Below are positions 45,283-55,150 of a DNA stretch of 64,000 bases, piece by piece. The first letter of the stretch is position 1. The number at the start of each line of letters is the position of its first letter. Source of the stretch: Sphingobacteriaceae bacterium DW12 (lineage in GTDB: Bacteria; Bacteroidota; Bacteroidia; Sphingobacteriales; Sphingobacteriaceae); NCBI GenBank assembly GCA_000783305.1, contig JROE01000008.1:62001-126000 (forward strand), in the 5' to 3' direction. Position numbers and translations under genes: made by a program. A model generated the notes under the pieces. It was not told the origin of the DNA. It ran no database searches and saw only the letters and a program-made list of their open reading frames with translations.

Positions 45283-46157
45283 GAAAAATGAAAGAGATAA
45301 TATCGAATAACGTGTATTGGTTGTGCGGTGTATTGCTGATGTTTGGTGCTTGCTCGGAATCGAAACAGCACAGCTTTACGGAATTGAACAAGGCACAACA
45401 GGGTAAAGTATGGGTTGTGGCCCATAGGGCAAATACTGGGGAGAATACATATCCAGAGAATTCGATTGCGACGATAGAATCCTGTATAAAGCATGGAGTT
45501 GATATCATTGAAATCGATGTAAGAGAGACCGTAGATGGACACTTGGTGGTTCTGCATGATAGCAGTGTAAACCGGACCACGAACGGGATTGGAAATGTGG
45601 CCGATCTAACATTGGAAGGCGTGCGCGGGCTCCGACTTGTACATGAGGGCGATACCACCACTTATCAAGTGCCGACACTAGAAGAAGTGTTTAAGCTCAT
45701 AAAGGGTAAAATCTTGGTTGATTTGGATGTTAAATTTGAAAATCAGGCATCTTACGCAAAGATTGTAGATTTGGCAGAGCAGTATAATGTCCAGGAACAA
45801 TTGCTTATTTTTCTATATGATAAAGAAGAAGTGGTGCCAATTCATGCATTGGCTAAGGGAATTCAAATAATGCCGCGCGCGCGATCGGTGGAAGAGCTGG
45901 ATTTTTTGAAACAATATGATTTTATTAAGATTATCCATATCGACGATAGCTACTACGAGAATAAGTTAATGCAGGGACTCTTGGATAGTGGTATGCGTGT
46001 TTGGATAAATACTCTTGGTGACTATGATCAAGCTGAAAGGAGCAATAAGAATGGATTTGAACAGTTCTTTTCGAGGATGCCGAATGTCAATGTTGTGCAA
46101 ACGGACTTATCTTTGCAACTTATTACTTATTTGAAAGGTAAAGGTTTGCGAAATTGA
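45276..46157 (+). CDS. glycerophosphodiester phosphodiesterase lipoprotein
   Basis: A 293-residue lipoprotein (lipobox FGAC, Cys26). The GDPD domain shows VVAHRANTGENTYPENS (His50, Glu61), EIDVRETVDGHLVVLHD (Glu79, Asp81, His94) and LVDLDVKFE. These residues form the metal-acid catalytic set that cleaves glycerophosphodiesters to glycerol 3-phosphate and an alcohol. The start at 45276 overlaps the SusD stop; ATG 45288 is an alternative. Its presence next to SusCD and two purple-acid-phosphatase-like genes points to a phosphodiester-containing nutrient such as a glycerophosphoryl glycan or teichoic-acid-like polymer. That substrate is inferred. Confidence 0.9.
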   Translation: MVRKMKEIISNNVYWLCGVLLMFGACSESKQHSFTELNKAQQGKVWVVAHRANTGENTYPENSIATIESCIKHGVDIIEIDVRETVDGHLVVLHDSSVNRTTNGIGNVADLTLEGVRGLRLVHEGDTTTYQVPTLEEVFKLIKGKILVDLDVKFENQASYAKIVDLAEQYNVQEQLLIFLYDKEEVVPIHALAKGIQIMPRARSVEELDFLKQYDFIKIIHIDDSYYENKLMQGLLDSGMRVWINTLGDYDQAERSNKNGFEQFFSRMPNVNVVQTDLSLQLITYLKGKGLRN

Positions 46158-46193
46158 TAGTATAACCTCTAAGGAGAAAATACACAAAATCAT

Positions 46194-47513
46194 ATGCGTA
46201 CGCTGGGCTTTTTAGGGATATTGATTTGTATGAATGGAGTGCAAGATAAAAATGATATGGGAAAAATAGTTGTTGATCGTTTGACGCAAACAGGTATAGG
46301 CCACATGTTGCATCATCATGGCGTTTTTTCGGAAGATGGTCGATGGGTGGTGTTTGACGGCCGTAATGACGATACGAAAATCGGCGAAACTTCTATAATA
46401 GGTGTCGTGAATACTGAAACTGGGCAAGAGCATATCATTTATCGTACTACAGATCCTTCTGTACACGGTCCAGGCGTGGGAGCAGCTTCTTTTAGTCCCG
46501 TGGATGATTGTGTGATTTTCATCCATGGGCTATCGAATGCAAACGCAGAGCATCCATATGGTATGTCTCGCCGTACGGGCATGTTTGTGGATATTAATAA
46601 ACCTGGACACGCTGTACCGGCGGATGCAAGAGACATGACTGCTCCTTATACGCCGGGTAGCCTCCGTGGAGGCACGCACTCACATTGTTGGAGCCCGGAT
46701 GGAGCTATGTTGAGCTTTACTTATAATGACGAATTGGTGGAGCCAGGGTTGCGGATGGTAGGGGTGATGTTTAAGAGAAAGGAACAAATCGAGATCGATC
46801 AGACTCCCGGAAATGTTTTGGGACATTATTATTCGGCAATAGTATCAGAGGTCGTGACACATCCTAGACCCGGCTCAGATGAAATCGATAAGGCATATGA
46901 TGAATGTTGGCTTAATCCAAACTTGGATACCAAAGCGGGGCGAGGTACAATTGCTTTCCAAGGAAATATCAAAAATGAGAAGGGGGAATCTGTGACAGAA
47001 ATATTTTTGGTTGATATAGACCCTCAACTGATAGAGGGTGATAAGTACGCGGTAGGAGAAAAAGGAAAACGTCCACAGGTACCAAAGGGTATCGAACAGC
47101 GACGGCTGACATTTTCAGTAAAAGGATTGTCCAATCTTCGACATTGGCTGCGTAGCAGTGAAGATGGTCGATATATCTATGCGCTTGCAAAAGATAAAGA
47201 TAATAACAATCAGCTCGTACAGTGTGCTGTAAAAGACGGGACACTTACTTATTTGTCAAACTTCGAGTTCTCGATAGCATCTCCTATTAATATCAGTCAT
47301 AAAGGGGATAAGGTGACTTTTGTAGCGAATAACAATGTATACCTCTTTGATATCGCAAGCAAAGTGGCTTCACAGCTGACGACTTATGGGCTTGACGACG
47401 ACAGAATTGTAGGTGCGCCAGTGTTTTCTAGGCAGGATGATAAGATAGCTTTTAATCAATATGAGAGTATAGGAGATAATAAAAATATACAGATTAGGAT
47501 AATTGCCTTGTAA
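46194..47513 (+). CDS. DUF3748 (YidR-like) beta-propeller protein
   Basis: A 439-residue protein with a short hydrophobic N-terminus. The sequence QTGIGHMLHHHGVFSEDGRW, HGPGVGAASFSP, GTHSHCWSPDGAMLSFTYND and the final SRQDDKIAFNQYES indicate a WD40/TolB-like propeller of the DUF3748 family, to which E. coli YidR belongs. The function of the family is unknown. The conserved His clusters could bind metal or a ligand. It ends the plus-strand locus, 20 bp before a strong terminator. Confidence 0.85.
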   Translation: MRTLGFLGILICMNGVQDKNDMGKIVVDRLTQTGIGHMLHHHGVFSEDGRWVVFDGRNDDTKIGETSIIGVVNTETGQEHIIYRTTDPSVHGPGVGAASFSPVDDCVIFIHGLSNANAEHPYGMSRRTGMFVDINKPGHAVPADARDMTAPYTPGSLRGGTHSHCWSPDGAMLSFTYNDELVEPGLRMVGVMFKRKEQIEIDQTPGNVLGHYYSAIVSEVVTHPRPGSDEIDKAYDECWLNPNLDTKAGRGTIAFQGNIKNEKGESVTEIFLVDIDPQLIEGDKYAVGEKGKRPQVPKGIEQRRLTFSVKGLSNLRHWLRSSEDGRYIYALAKDKDNNNQLVQCAVKDGTLTYLSNFEFSIASPINISHKGDKVTFVANNNVYLFDIASKVASQLTTYGLDDDRIVGAPVFSRQDDKIAFNQYESIGDNKNIQIRIIAL

Positions 47514-47533
47514 TTATTTGTTCTCATAGAAGA

Positions 47534-47575
47534 CCTCACTTTCTAGAAATAGAGAGTGAGGATTCTTTTTTTTTT
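47534..47575 (+). terminator. rho-independent terminator of the plus-strand locus
   Basis: Bases 47534-47544 pair with 47551-47561 (11 bp, one wobble) around a 6-nt loop, followed by a long T run to 47575. Confidence 0.9.
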
Positions 47576-47593
47576 GAGAATAAATCGGGAGAT

Positions 47594-47625
47594 AAAAAAA
47601 GGTCCTGTTTTTTACGACAGGACCT
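47594..47625 (-). terminator. rho-independent terminator of the minus-strand SusCD operon
   Basis: Bases 47600-47608 and 47617-47625 form a perfect 9-bp stem with an 8-nt loop. On the minus strand it is followed by seven Ts (47594-47600 on the plus strand). It lies just past the last gene of the minus-strand operon. Confidence 0.9.
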
Positions 47626-47661
47626 GTACCAACTATTCGCCTATTAACCAGATAGTACGTT

Positions 47662-48786
47662 TTAATATCCGTATGCTTCAAGTTCCATGAAGGAGATGTA
47701 GGTATTTGTTTTTGAGTCTAGAAATACAATGGCCATATAGCGTCCTTTTTTTGGAGAATCAAACGTTATTTTGAAGCTATCGCCACCTGTATAAGTTGCT
47801 GATGCTACAGGGCTTCCCCAGCTAGGCGAAGGTTCTTCTGCCGCTAATGGGTTATCGGATAAGTATATGTTAACTTTGTTCATATACCTCCAGTTGACCT
47901 GTGAAGGTGGGTAAATAATGATATTATCGATTGTTACAGATTCTTTCATATCGGCCACGACTACTTGCGGTAACGGGGCTCCTGCAGCCGTAGAATGCCA
48001 ACCCGTCGACATGTTCCCATCTAATAGCAACGCTGGCTGCCCACCACCGCCATCACCCCAAGCATGATGACCGTTTCTGGCTTGTATGGTCCAGCCGGTT
48101 CTAGGGTATTTGTATAGAAATGGCTTTTCTGATGTCTGCCATTCTCGGGGAATGGGGTCAATACCGTTTCTAGGTGAAAAGAATGATCGATATTCGAATA
48201 ATTCTCCAGGCTTGACGTCAGGACATTTTGTAATATCTTGATCTACGTTTGTGCGGACTATTTTCTTCGTACCATCCATGGATGTGTATCGCACTTCAGT
48301 ATATACTAAATCCGAAGTTTTTGCACCCCAATTGATTGTCCCTACTCCTTCTGTATTTCTGAGCGCGCTAATGTAGATTCGGTCCGTTGCACCGATTAAG
48401 TAATTGGTCCCATAAGGTGTGCCGGTGATTTCTGAAGGTAGAGATACGTTGCCTTGATGGTCAAAATTTTTAATGTAAAATGTATACGATGTTTCATTCA
48501 ATTCTAATATATCCAGGGTAAGGGTGTCATCATCAGAACCCCATTCTACCTTGAGTGAGTCTATATTATTGTTCCAGTAAACCATCGCATATTTTACAGT
48601 TGGAGATTTTGGTTTCATCCACTTTAATCGTAGTTTGTAATAGCCGGGATATGCTTTTAAAGAGTCGGCTTTTTGGAGGTAGATATGACCATTTGCGACA
48701 ATAAAGTCTTTGTATTCAATGTCCATCTGCTTGCAAGCAGAAAGGACAAGTATGGCCGAAAGCATGTATAAAATATACCTATTCAT
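47662..48786 (-). CDS. surface lipoprotein with DUF4998 and discoidin (F5/8 type C) domains
   Basis: A 374-residue lipoprotein; ATG at 48786 is used (lipobox LSAC). Residues about 25-220 match DUF4998 (ADSLKAYPGYYKLRLKWMKP, YTFYIKNFDHQGNVSLPSE). The C-terminal discoidin-like domain starts near HHAWGDGGGGQPALLLDGN, with WHSTAAGAPLPQVVVADM and ISFMELEAYGY. Such proteins are accessory surface glycan-binding proteins of SusCD operons. It is the last of four genes and is followed by a terminator. Confidence 0.88.
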   Translation of the reverse strand: MNRYILYMLSAILVLSACKQMDIEYKDFIVANGHIYLQKADSLKAYPGYYKLRLKWMKPKSPTVKYAMVYWNNNIDSLKVEWGSDDDTLTLDILELNETSYTFYIKNFDHQGNVSLPSEITGTPYGTNYLIGATDRIYISALRNTEGVGTINWGAKTSDLVYTEVRYTSMDGTKKIVRTNVDQDITKCPDVKPGELFEYRSFFSPRNGIDPIPREWQTSEKPFLYKYPRTGWTIQARNGHHAWGDGGGGQPALLLDGNMSTGWHSTAAGAPLPQVVVADMKESVTIDNIIIYPPSQVNWRYMNKVNIYLSDNPLAAEEPSPSWGSPVASATYTGGDSFKITFDSPKKGRYMAIVFLDSKTNTYISFMELEAYGY

Positions 48787-48820
48787 GTTCTTGTCTTTTA
48801 TAGTTGTACGCACGATTTGA

Positions 48821-50050
48821 TTATTTTAACTGACCCCAGAATGCCAGTTGTGCTATAATAATTTGGCTCCTATTTGTTTCGGTGCCGTAGGTCTGAAAAG
48901 TAGATGTCACTTTGATCCTAAGATGCGTTACTGGTCTATATGGATCTGGGGCTTTTGCGGTAGGTATGACATCAAACTCTGTTCTATTATACCAATAATC
49001 CTTATCTTCATTTGTAACAGGACCTATTTCCCTTCCTTCTCCGTAGCCAGAGGGTTTGAACTGCTCAAACTCGCCAATCAAAAACCAACTATCGTCAAAG
49101 CTGCCATCTGGATTGGGTGCCTCACTACCCCAGACTTCGAAGGTCCTAGGGGCTGTACTGGAATACAATTCATAGTCAGGTCGAGGCCATTTTTGTATTC
49201 GACTGATGGATACCCTTCTTCCAAGGTCAATAGTAAACCACTGTGGCATGGGAGCACTATGAGAGCTAGCATAAAATGCATTGTCAGAAGCATCTGCTCC
49301 AAGCCACAACTGTTCTAATCGGTAACCCGTATTACCTTCTGCAGTGAGAAAATAATCAGTAGGCAAGGCTGCATTTCGAAAGAGATCACTTGGTATTTTT
49401 ACCTCTTCGATTGGAGTTAATTTTCGATAGATAGTGTCGGAGACATTATTCCAACGGTCCCTCAAATAAAGACCAAATTGAGAGGACTGTATCTTCAATC
49501 CTCGTCGTGAAAATTTTATTTTCCCGGATTTGGTGTGGAAGGTTTGCATCTCGACGTACTTACCATTGCCCATAGTATCTGCTAATAGCACGATGGATAA
49601 ATCGGCATTCGTCTTATTCTCATCAAGACCAACCACTACACCTCCAAATCCAGCCTCTAGATCAAATTTGACCAGCCGTACCGGTGGGGCCAAAGGGCTG
49701 ATTTTTATGGAAACAGGAGACGAAAGTTTTTCGTTTCGGCCGATGCTGAACAATTCGATTTCTTGCTCGTTCGTATTCCCAAAACCTTCTACTATTAACG
49801 TGTCGACATATAGGGAGCCTTTGGTTTCTACTGTCTTGCCATTTCTGACATACACAGCCTTTACGCCGAGGAGATTATGGTCGCTCGGCATGTTGTAGGT
49901 TATGATTGCTCCACCCGAGATATTTTTTACGTTTTTAATCTCTACTGGAGCCGGGGCTGAGGCTTGGTCATCAATAAAATCAATTCGGCCCTCTTCTTTA
50001 CATCCATTGAATGCAAATAATATCACGAAACTATAGATTAATCTTTTCAT
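48821..50050 (-). CDS. surface lipoprotein, DUF4959/DUF5126/DUF5000 type
   Basis: A 409-residue lipoprotein (lipobox FNGC). The N-terminal DUF4959 region has VKNISGGAIITYNMPSDHNL, followed by a DUF5126-like domain (VRLVKFDLEAGFGGVVVGL) and a C-terminal discoidin-related DUF5000 domain (WFTIDLGRRVSISRIQKWPR). This three-domain lipoprotein recurs beside SusCD pairs with a DUF4998 partner and is thought to bind glycan. It lies between the SusD gene (21 bp) and the DUF4998 gene. Confidence 0.88.
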   Translation of the reverse strand: MKRLIYSFVILFAFNGCKEEGRIDFIDDQASAPAPVEIKNVKNISGGAIITYNMPSDHNLLGVKAVYVRNGKTVETKGSLYVDTLIVEGFGNTNEQEIELFSIGRNEKLSSPVSIKISPLAPPVRLVKFDLEAGFGGVVVGLDENKTNADLSIVLLADTMGNGKYVEMQTFHTKSGKIKFSRRGLKIQSSQFGLYLRDRWNNVSDTIYRKLTPIEEVKIPSDLFRNAALPTDYFLTAEGNTGYRLEQLWLGADASDNAFYASSHSAPMPQWFTIDLGRRVSISRIQKWPRPDYELYSSTAPRTFEVWGSEAPNPDGSFDDSWFLIGEFEQFKPSGYGEGREIGPVTNEDKDYWYNRTEFDVIPTAKAPDPYRPVTHLRIKVTSTFQTYGTETNRSQIIIAQLAFWGQLK

Positions 50051-50071
50051 AATGTTTATTATTCAAATGAT

Positions 50072-52024
50072 TTACCATCCTGTATTTTGTACTAAATTTG
50101 GATTTTGTTCGATCAAGGAAATCTGGATTGGCCAGAAGTAATCTTTTATCGAAAATTTTTGGTTGGTCATCAGTATTTTCTGATAGTATTCTTCTGGTTT
50201 ACCAGCAGTGACCTTGAATCCATACATGCCCTTTTCATATTCCACTGCTGCTTTTTTCCATCTCCTGATATCCCAGAAACGATTGCTTTCAAAAGAAAGC
50301 TCGATCAATCTTTCTCTGTGGATAATTTCACGAAGATTCTGTTGGGTACCGTATCTATTGGGGCTGTTGGAATATTTGTCCCAAGCTTCTTTCACACCGG
50401 GTAGACCTGCTCTTTCTCGGACGGCATCTAAGTATTCAAATAGATAGCTACTGTTGACGCCGTTCGGACCTTCAGATTCGTTAATAGCCTCAGCGCACAA
50501 TAAATATAAGTCCGCAAGGCGCAACATGGGCCAAGGGTAGGTAATCGCATCGTAACCAGTGGCGGATGATTGCCGGTTTTGATAGTGAACGACTTTCTTT
50601 AAGAAGTATCCGGATACTGGACCCCAATCATGTCCTTTCTTCTGCTGATTCCCGCCCGCTCGGCATGCTATCCAAAACATGTCACCTGCTATTGGATCAT
50701 TGACCTCGGGCTTCTGTCCGTACCATTGCCCGCCATCAAAACCCAGCCAAGCATAAAATCGTGGCTCACGGTTATAATTCATTTCTGCTGTTACATACCC
50801 TTGTCGGATGTACCAACGATCTTGGACCCCTCCTGTGCGAAGACTTAGGGGATTCTTGTTCAACCATTCTAAATCATTCTCCATAGGGATACCATGATTT
50901 GTGTAGAATTGATCGACAATCTTTAGTGGCGGTTGGATATGATTGTATAGAGAAGGCATGTCGGGATACTGTTCCCATTGTAGATTTGGAGCAGAGGCTA
51001 ATTGTAGGTTGCGATTTGCACCTAAAGAAGTGTGTGCGTTAGCCCAGATAATTTCTGTATTCCATTTTTCGGTAATCGCATTACGGATATCCAGTTGCAA
51101 TTGTATTGTATCGTTGACGCGAACCCTTCCTTGATGAGTGAATAATCCATGGCTAGCCTCCTGACATATTGCAATAGCCTCCTTGCAGGCGACTACAGCA
51201 TCATCCCATCTTTTTTTGACCTGCTCAGGCGTTTTATCGGTCTTGAACAGCTTCTTTCCATTTTTATCAATTAAGTTGGCTTGGTCCTGATTGTTGTTAA
51301 ATAGCGGACTTGCCGCGTATACCATGATTTTCGCTTTCATGGATGCCGCGATGGGTCTAGTAATTCTACCTAATTCATCACGGCTTTGTACTTTGCTGGG
51401 GAGGTCTGGAATGGCCTCATTTAATAGCTCAATAACATAATCAAAGCACTCATCCATTGGGTCTCGATATACACGGACCTCTTCCACACTCGCATTGATG
51501 GATAGATTCTCTTTAATCAAAGGGATTGGGCCCCATTTTTTCATTAAATGGAAGTGATAATAGGCTTTTAAGAATTTTGTTTCCGCAATCCATTGTAGTC
51601 TCTCCCATTCTGGGAGATCGGGTACCTTGTGGATGTTTTCCAACATGATGTTACAGGCACGGATTCCTTCATATATGCCAGACCAATCATTGCCATATGG
51701 ACCTGAAGCAGTTTGGAATCCTCTGGCCATATTGAACATCGTTCCACCCCATATGGCTCCGCTCTCTCTACGGTCTATCACTGACCAAAGTTCGTCACCG
51801 GACATATATCCATTATCACCATCGAGATTACCCTCTGATGTCATAAATCCATAACATGTATATAGGTATCGTATCGCTGTGGAACGCAGCGTGAAAGCAC
51901 TTTCTAAAGTCGCTAGACCATCATCTGGAACGATGTCCAAATAGTTGTTGCAGGATACCGAAAATGACGTCAATGTTATTAAAGCGAAGATTCTCAACTT
52001 TATATTTTTAATAATTGTTTTCAT
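50072..52024 (-). CDS. SusD/RagB-family surface lipoprotein
   Basis: A 650-residue lipoprotein (leader ending FSVSCNNYLDIVPD). It has the SusD fold with ETKFLKAYYHFHLMKKWGPI, LRLADLYLLCAEAINESEG and RERLIELSFESNRFWDIRRW, ending NPNLVQNTGW. It partners the SusC encoded 15 bp upstream on the same strand and captures ligand at the surface. Confidence 0.95.
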   Translation of the reverse strand: MKTIIKNIKLRIFALITLTSFSVSCNNYLDIVPDDGLATLESAFTLRSTAIRYLYTCYGFMTSEGNLDGDNGYMSGDELWSVIDRRESGAIWGGTMFNMARGFQTASGPYGNDWSGIYEGIRACNIMLENIHKVPDLPEWERLQWIAETKFLKAYYHFHLMKKWGPIPLIKENLSINASVEEVRVYRDPMDECFDYVIELLNEAIPDLPSKVQSRDELGRITRPIAASMKAKIMVYAASPLFNNNQDQANLIDKNGKKLFKTDKTPEQVKKRWDDAVVACKEAIAICQEASHGLFTHQGRVRVNDTIQLQLDIRNAITEKWNTEIIWANAHTSLGANRNLQLASAPNLQWEQYPDMPSLYNHIQPPLKIVDQFYTNHGIPMENDLEWLNKNPLSLRTGGVQDRWYIRQGYVTAEMNYNREPRFYAWLGFDGGQWYGQKPEVNDPIAGDMFWIACRAGGNQQKKGHDWGPVSGYFLKKVVHYQNRQSSATGYDAITYPWPMLRLADLYLLCAEAINESEGPNGVNSSYLFEYLDAVRERAGLPGVKEAWDKYSNSPNRYGTQQNLREIIHRERLIELSFESNRFWDIRRWKKAAVEYEKGMYGFKVTAGKPEEYYQKILMTNQKFSIKDYFWPIQISLIEQNPNLVQNTGW

Positions 52025-52039
52025 AATACGGATTGTTAG

Positions 52040-55000
52040 TTAGTTAAAGGACATGTTAATCCCCACATTGAAGACCCGTTGTAACGGATATCCCAAGCCA
52101 TTACCTCCCATCTCCACATCCCAAAGTTTAAACTTACTGAAGTTGAGTAAATTGGTGCCGCTTAGGTAGATTCGAAAATTATTCAGATGAATTCGTTCCT
52201 TCCATTTTCCGGGGAGTGAATATCCGACTTCAGCTTGTTTTAGCCGTAGAAATGTACCATCCCGCATAAACCAGGTGCTAGTTTGTACATTGTTATTCAC
52301 CAAAGTACTGCTCAAGCGAGGCCATAGTGCATACATGTCTTGGTTATCTTCGGACCAATGCGAATCCGCATAAGCTTTTAACAATTGTGTTTGATCTTGG
52401 AAAGGGGATGTTTCGACTGGATTTATCCAAAAAGATTCATTTGACAACCCTTGAAAAAATGCGGAGGCGTCAAATCCTTTGTATCCGACAGACAGACCAA
52501 ATCCATAAATGATTTCTGGGGAAGTGGGATTCCCAATAGGAACCATATCAGCTGCGGTTATCTGCCCATCCTGATTGACATCAAGATATTTGATATCTCC
52601 TCCACCATACAATCCTCCAAATGTTTGGGTCGGAGCGTTATTGGCTTCTGCATCATCCATAAATAGTCGCTCAGCGATGAATCCCCAAGTCTGACTTAGC
52701 GAGTAGCCTACTCGTGAACGGTACGCTTCTTTATAGTCGGGCTCCTCATACACTTTAAATTTACTGGTTGAGTAAGTGAAATTTGCTCTTGCGGAAGTCC
52801 AAAAATGCTCATTCCAAGAATGAGTAAAGTCAGATTGTATATCCATACCATGTGCTGTTGCCTCGCCAATATTTGCTCTGACCGCTGCTTGCAAACCCAT
52901 GGTGGAAGGGATAGCAGCTCTGGTCATGAGAATATTACGACGGTGCTCCGTAAAGTATTCTGCAATAATATTTGCTTTATTGAACAATCCTAATTCTACG
53001 GCAAAGTTCTGCTTAGTTGAGTTTTCCCAAGTAATAGCTTCGTTTGCGTACCGATTGATTCGAATCCCCGCAGCACCTTTATCTAAGTTCTCTCCAAAAA
53101 AGGAACCTCTACCCACATCGTTCATATTGACTTGAGAGAGATAGAAAAAGCGATCATAGCGATCGCCGATTTGATCATTCCCGACTAATCCATAGGTGTA
53201 GCGAAGTTTTAAGTTGTGGATAGTTGGTCTATATTTTTCGAAGAAATTTTCATTAGATATTACCCATGCTAAACCGGCAGAGGGAAAGAAGCCCCAACGA
53301 TGATTGTTTGCAAAACGCTCGGAACCATTATATCCAAAATTGAACTCAAAGAAATACTTGTTGTCATAGTTGTAGGTGGATCTTCCGGCAAAGCCGACGT
53401 TACGTGAAGGTAAGGACAATTGCAAGCTACCTTGATTGGCCGCTATCCATTGGCGGGTGGTAAATACTAATAACCCACTCACGCCGTGCTTCCCGAAAGT
53501 ATTGTTGTAATTGAGCCTAGATTCGGAATAGGTAGTAGCTTCAACGGTTTTTGGCCCTTCCCGATAATCGAGATATTCAGTTCCATTTTCATTGAATCGC
53601 TCTAAATGATATTCACCTGTGAAGCTATCATAGTTGCCTCGCAATTGATACCAATAGGGGTTGTATGATCTGTTGACATAGTACTCTGATAATCGAGATA
53701 AATTCAGCATGGTCATGAATTTTAATCCAGGGGTAATGAAATTCAGGTCTTGGTTCAATTCAACGCTTGCTAACATTTGGGAGCGGGTCCTGTCGCTATA
53801 TCCGCGAACCATTTCGGCGTAAGGATTACGGTAATTGCCCTGATAGTTTCCGAACATAATGTGCTTCACATAACTGAAATCTTCATCTACTGGGTAATAT
53901 GCTGGAAACATCACTGGGTTAGAATGCATGACATAATTGTACATGTCCTCTCCAGATATATTAGGGCCATTGTAATCGTCAAAATTTCCGGACAACCGAA
54001 CTGCCAACTGTGTTTTTTGCGTAATGTTGATGTCGACATTGGCGCGAAGCGTATAGTTCTTAAAATCAATATTATTGTTGAAACTATTACGTTTATCTAC
54101 TTTCAACACACCATTATCGTTGGTAAAGGCCGTTGATACGAAGTATCGCGCTACTTTACCGCCACCTGTCACACTCAAGTTCCCCCTTTGAGAGGTTGCG
54201 TAATCCTTGAACAGCATATTGTGCCAATCATTCGCAGGGTATATATATGGGCTAGAACCTGGTTTGAGGGTGTTTTCGATTTTATCTTGGCTATACGGTA
54301 ATTCTCCCAGCGGATTACGTGTCAGGACAGATTCGTTATGTAGTTTCATATAGGTGATAGGGTCTGCCAATGCTATATCTTGTGTGGGGCGGTTCATAGA
54401 CATTTCTGTCCGAAAAGAAATTTTGGCGGGTCCTTCCACTCCTCGTTTGGTGGTTACCAAGATGACCCCATTGGCACCTCTTGCCCCATACAGAGCGGTC
54501 GCCGTCGCATCTTTCATAATGGAGAAACTCTCGATGTCGTCGGGTTGTAATCTTGCAAGGTCGGTGGTAGTGAGTTCGATATTATCAATTAAGATAAGGG
54601 GCCGCGTATTCGCTCCAAAAGTGGTAATCCCCCGGACAAAGAAATCGGCATTGTCTGCCCCAGGTTCGCCGCTACGTTGATAGGCAATCATACCGGCTAC
54701 ATTTCCAGCAAACGCAGCTGTAAGGTTACTGGAAGGTATTTTAAGGTCTTTGGGTCTGACGGAAGTCACCGAGCCAACGACTTCGGTTTTCTTCTGGGTC
54801 CCAAAGCCTACCACGACAACCTCTTCAAGCGTGCTTGGATCGACGGACATTTGGATATTGAGCGCACGTTCGTTTTCTATTATCACCTCTTGTGTAAGAT
54901 AGCCGACCATACTGAATACTAACGTGCTTGGAAGTTTGGGCAATTCTACGATGAAATTGCCTTTTTGATCTGTTTGTGTTCCCTGTCCCGGTATTCCTTT

Positions 55001-55150
55001 AACTTGCACAGAGACGCCTGTTAAATTCTCTTCACCCTCTTTGATATTTCCGGTAATCCTTAGGTTTTGCGCATGTGTAGCAATATTAAGGAAATAGAAA
55101 AAGCAAATAGAGAAAGAAAATTTCAATAAATGAAATTTTACTTTTACCAT
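52040..55150 (-). CDS. SusC/RagA-family TonB-linked outer-membrane transporter
   Basis: A 1036-residue protein with a signal peptide (ending THAQ), a carboxypeptidase-regulatory-like domain (LRITGNIKEGEENLTGVSVQ), the motif EEVVVVGFGTQKKTEVVGSV, a plug (FFVRGITTFGANTRPLILID, TATALYGARGANGVILVTTK) and a beta-barrel ending VFNVGINMSFN. There is no STN domain. It heads a four-gene minus-strand operon with SusD and two binding lipoproteins and no enzymes, so degradation of its ligand must be encoded elsewhere. Confidence 0.95.
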   Translation of the reverse strand: MVKVKFHLLKFSFSICFFYFLNIATHAQNLRITGNIKEGEENLTGVSVQVKGIPGQGTQTDQKGNFIVELPKLPSTLVFSMVGYLTQEVIIENERALNIQMSVDPSTLEEVVVVGFGTQKKTEVVGSVTSVRPKDLKIPSSNLTAAFAGNVAGMIAYQRSGEPGADNADFFVRGITTFGANTRPLILIDNIELTTTDLARLQPDDIESFSIMKDATATALYGARGANGVILVTTKRGVEGPAKISFRTEMSMNRPTQDIALADPITYMKLHNESVLTRNPLGELPYSQDKIENTLKPGSSPYIYPANDWHNMLFKDYATSQRGNLSVTGGGKVARYFVSTAFTNDNGVLKVDKRNSFNNNIDFKNYTLRANVDINITQKTQLAVRLSGNFDDYNGPNISGEDMYNYVMHSNPVMFPAYYPVDEDFSYVKHIMFGNYQGNYRNPYAEMVRGYSDRTRSQMLASVELNQDLNFITPGLKFMTMLNLSRLSEYYVNRSYNPYWYQLRGNYDSFTGEYHLERFNENGTEYLDYREGPKTVEATTYSESRLNYNNTFGKHGVSGLLVFTTRQWIAANQGSLQLSLPSRNVGFAGRSTYNYDNKYFFEFNFGYNGSERFANNHRWGFFPSAGLAWVISNENFFEKYRPTIHNLKLRYTYGLVGNDQIGDRYDRFFYLSQVNMNDVGRGSFFGENLDKGAAGIRINRYANEAITWENSTKQNFAVELGLFNKANIIAEYFTEHRRNILMTRAAIPSTMGLQAAVRANIGEATAHGMDIQSDFTHSWNEHFWTSARANFTYSTSKFKVYEEPDYKEAYRSRVGYSLSQTWGFIAERLFMDDAEANNAPTQTFGGLYGGGDIKYLDVNQDGQITAADMVPIGNPTSPEIIYGFGLSVGYKGFDASAFFQGLSNESFWINPVETSPFQDQTQLLKAYADSHWSEDNQDMYALWPRLSSTLVNNNVQTSTWFMRDGTFLRLKQAEVGYSLPGKWKERIHLNNFRIYLSGTNLLNFSKFKLWDVEMGGNGLGYPLQRVFNVGINMSFN

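Noticed and set aside
53777..54136. 119-codon plus-strand open frame opposite the SusC gene
   Set aside because: It is antisense to a well-supported SusC barrel-coding region and has no recognisable domain or start context.
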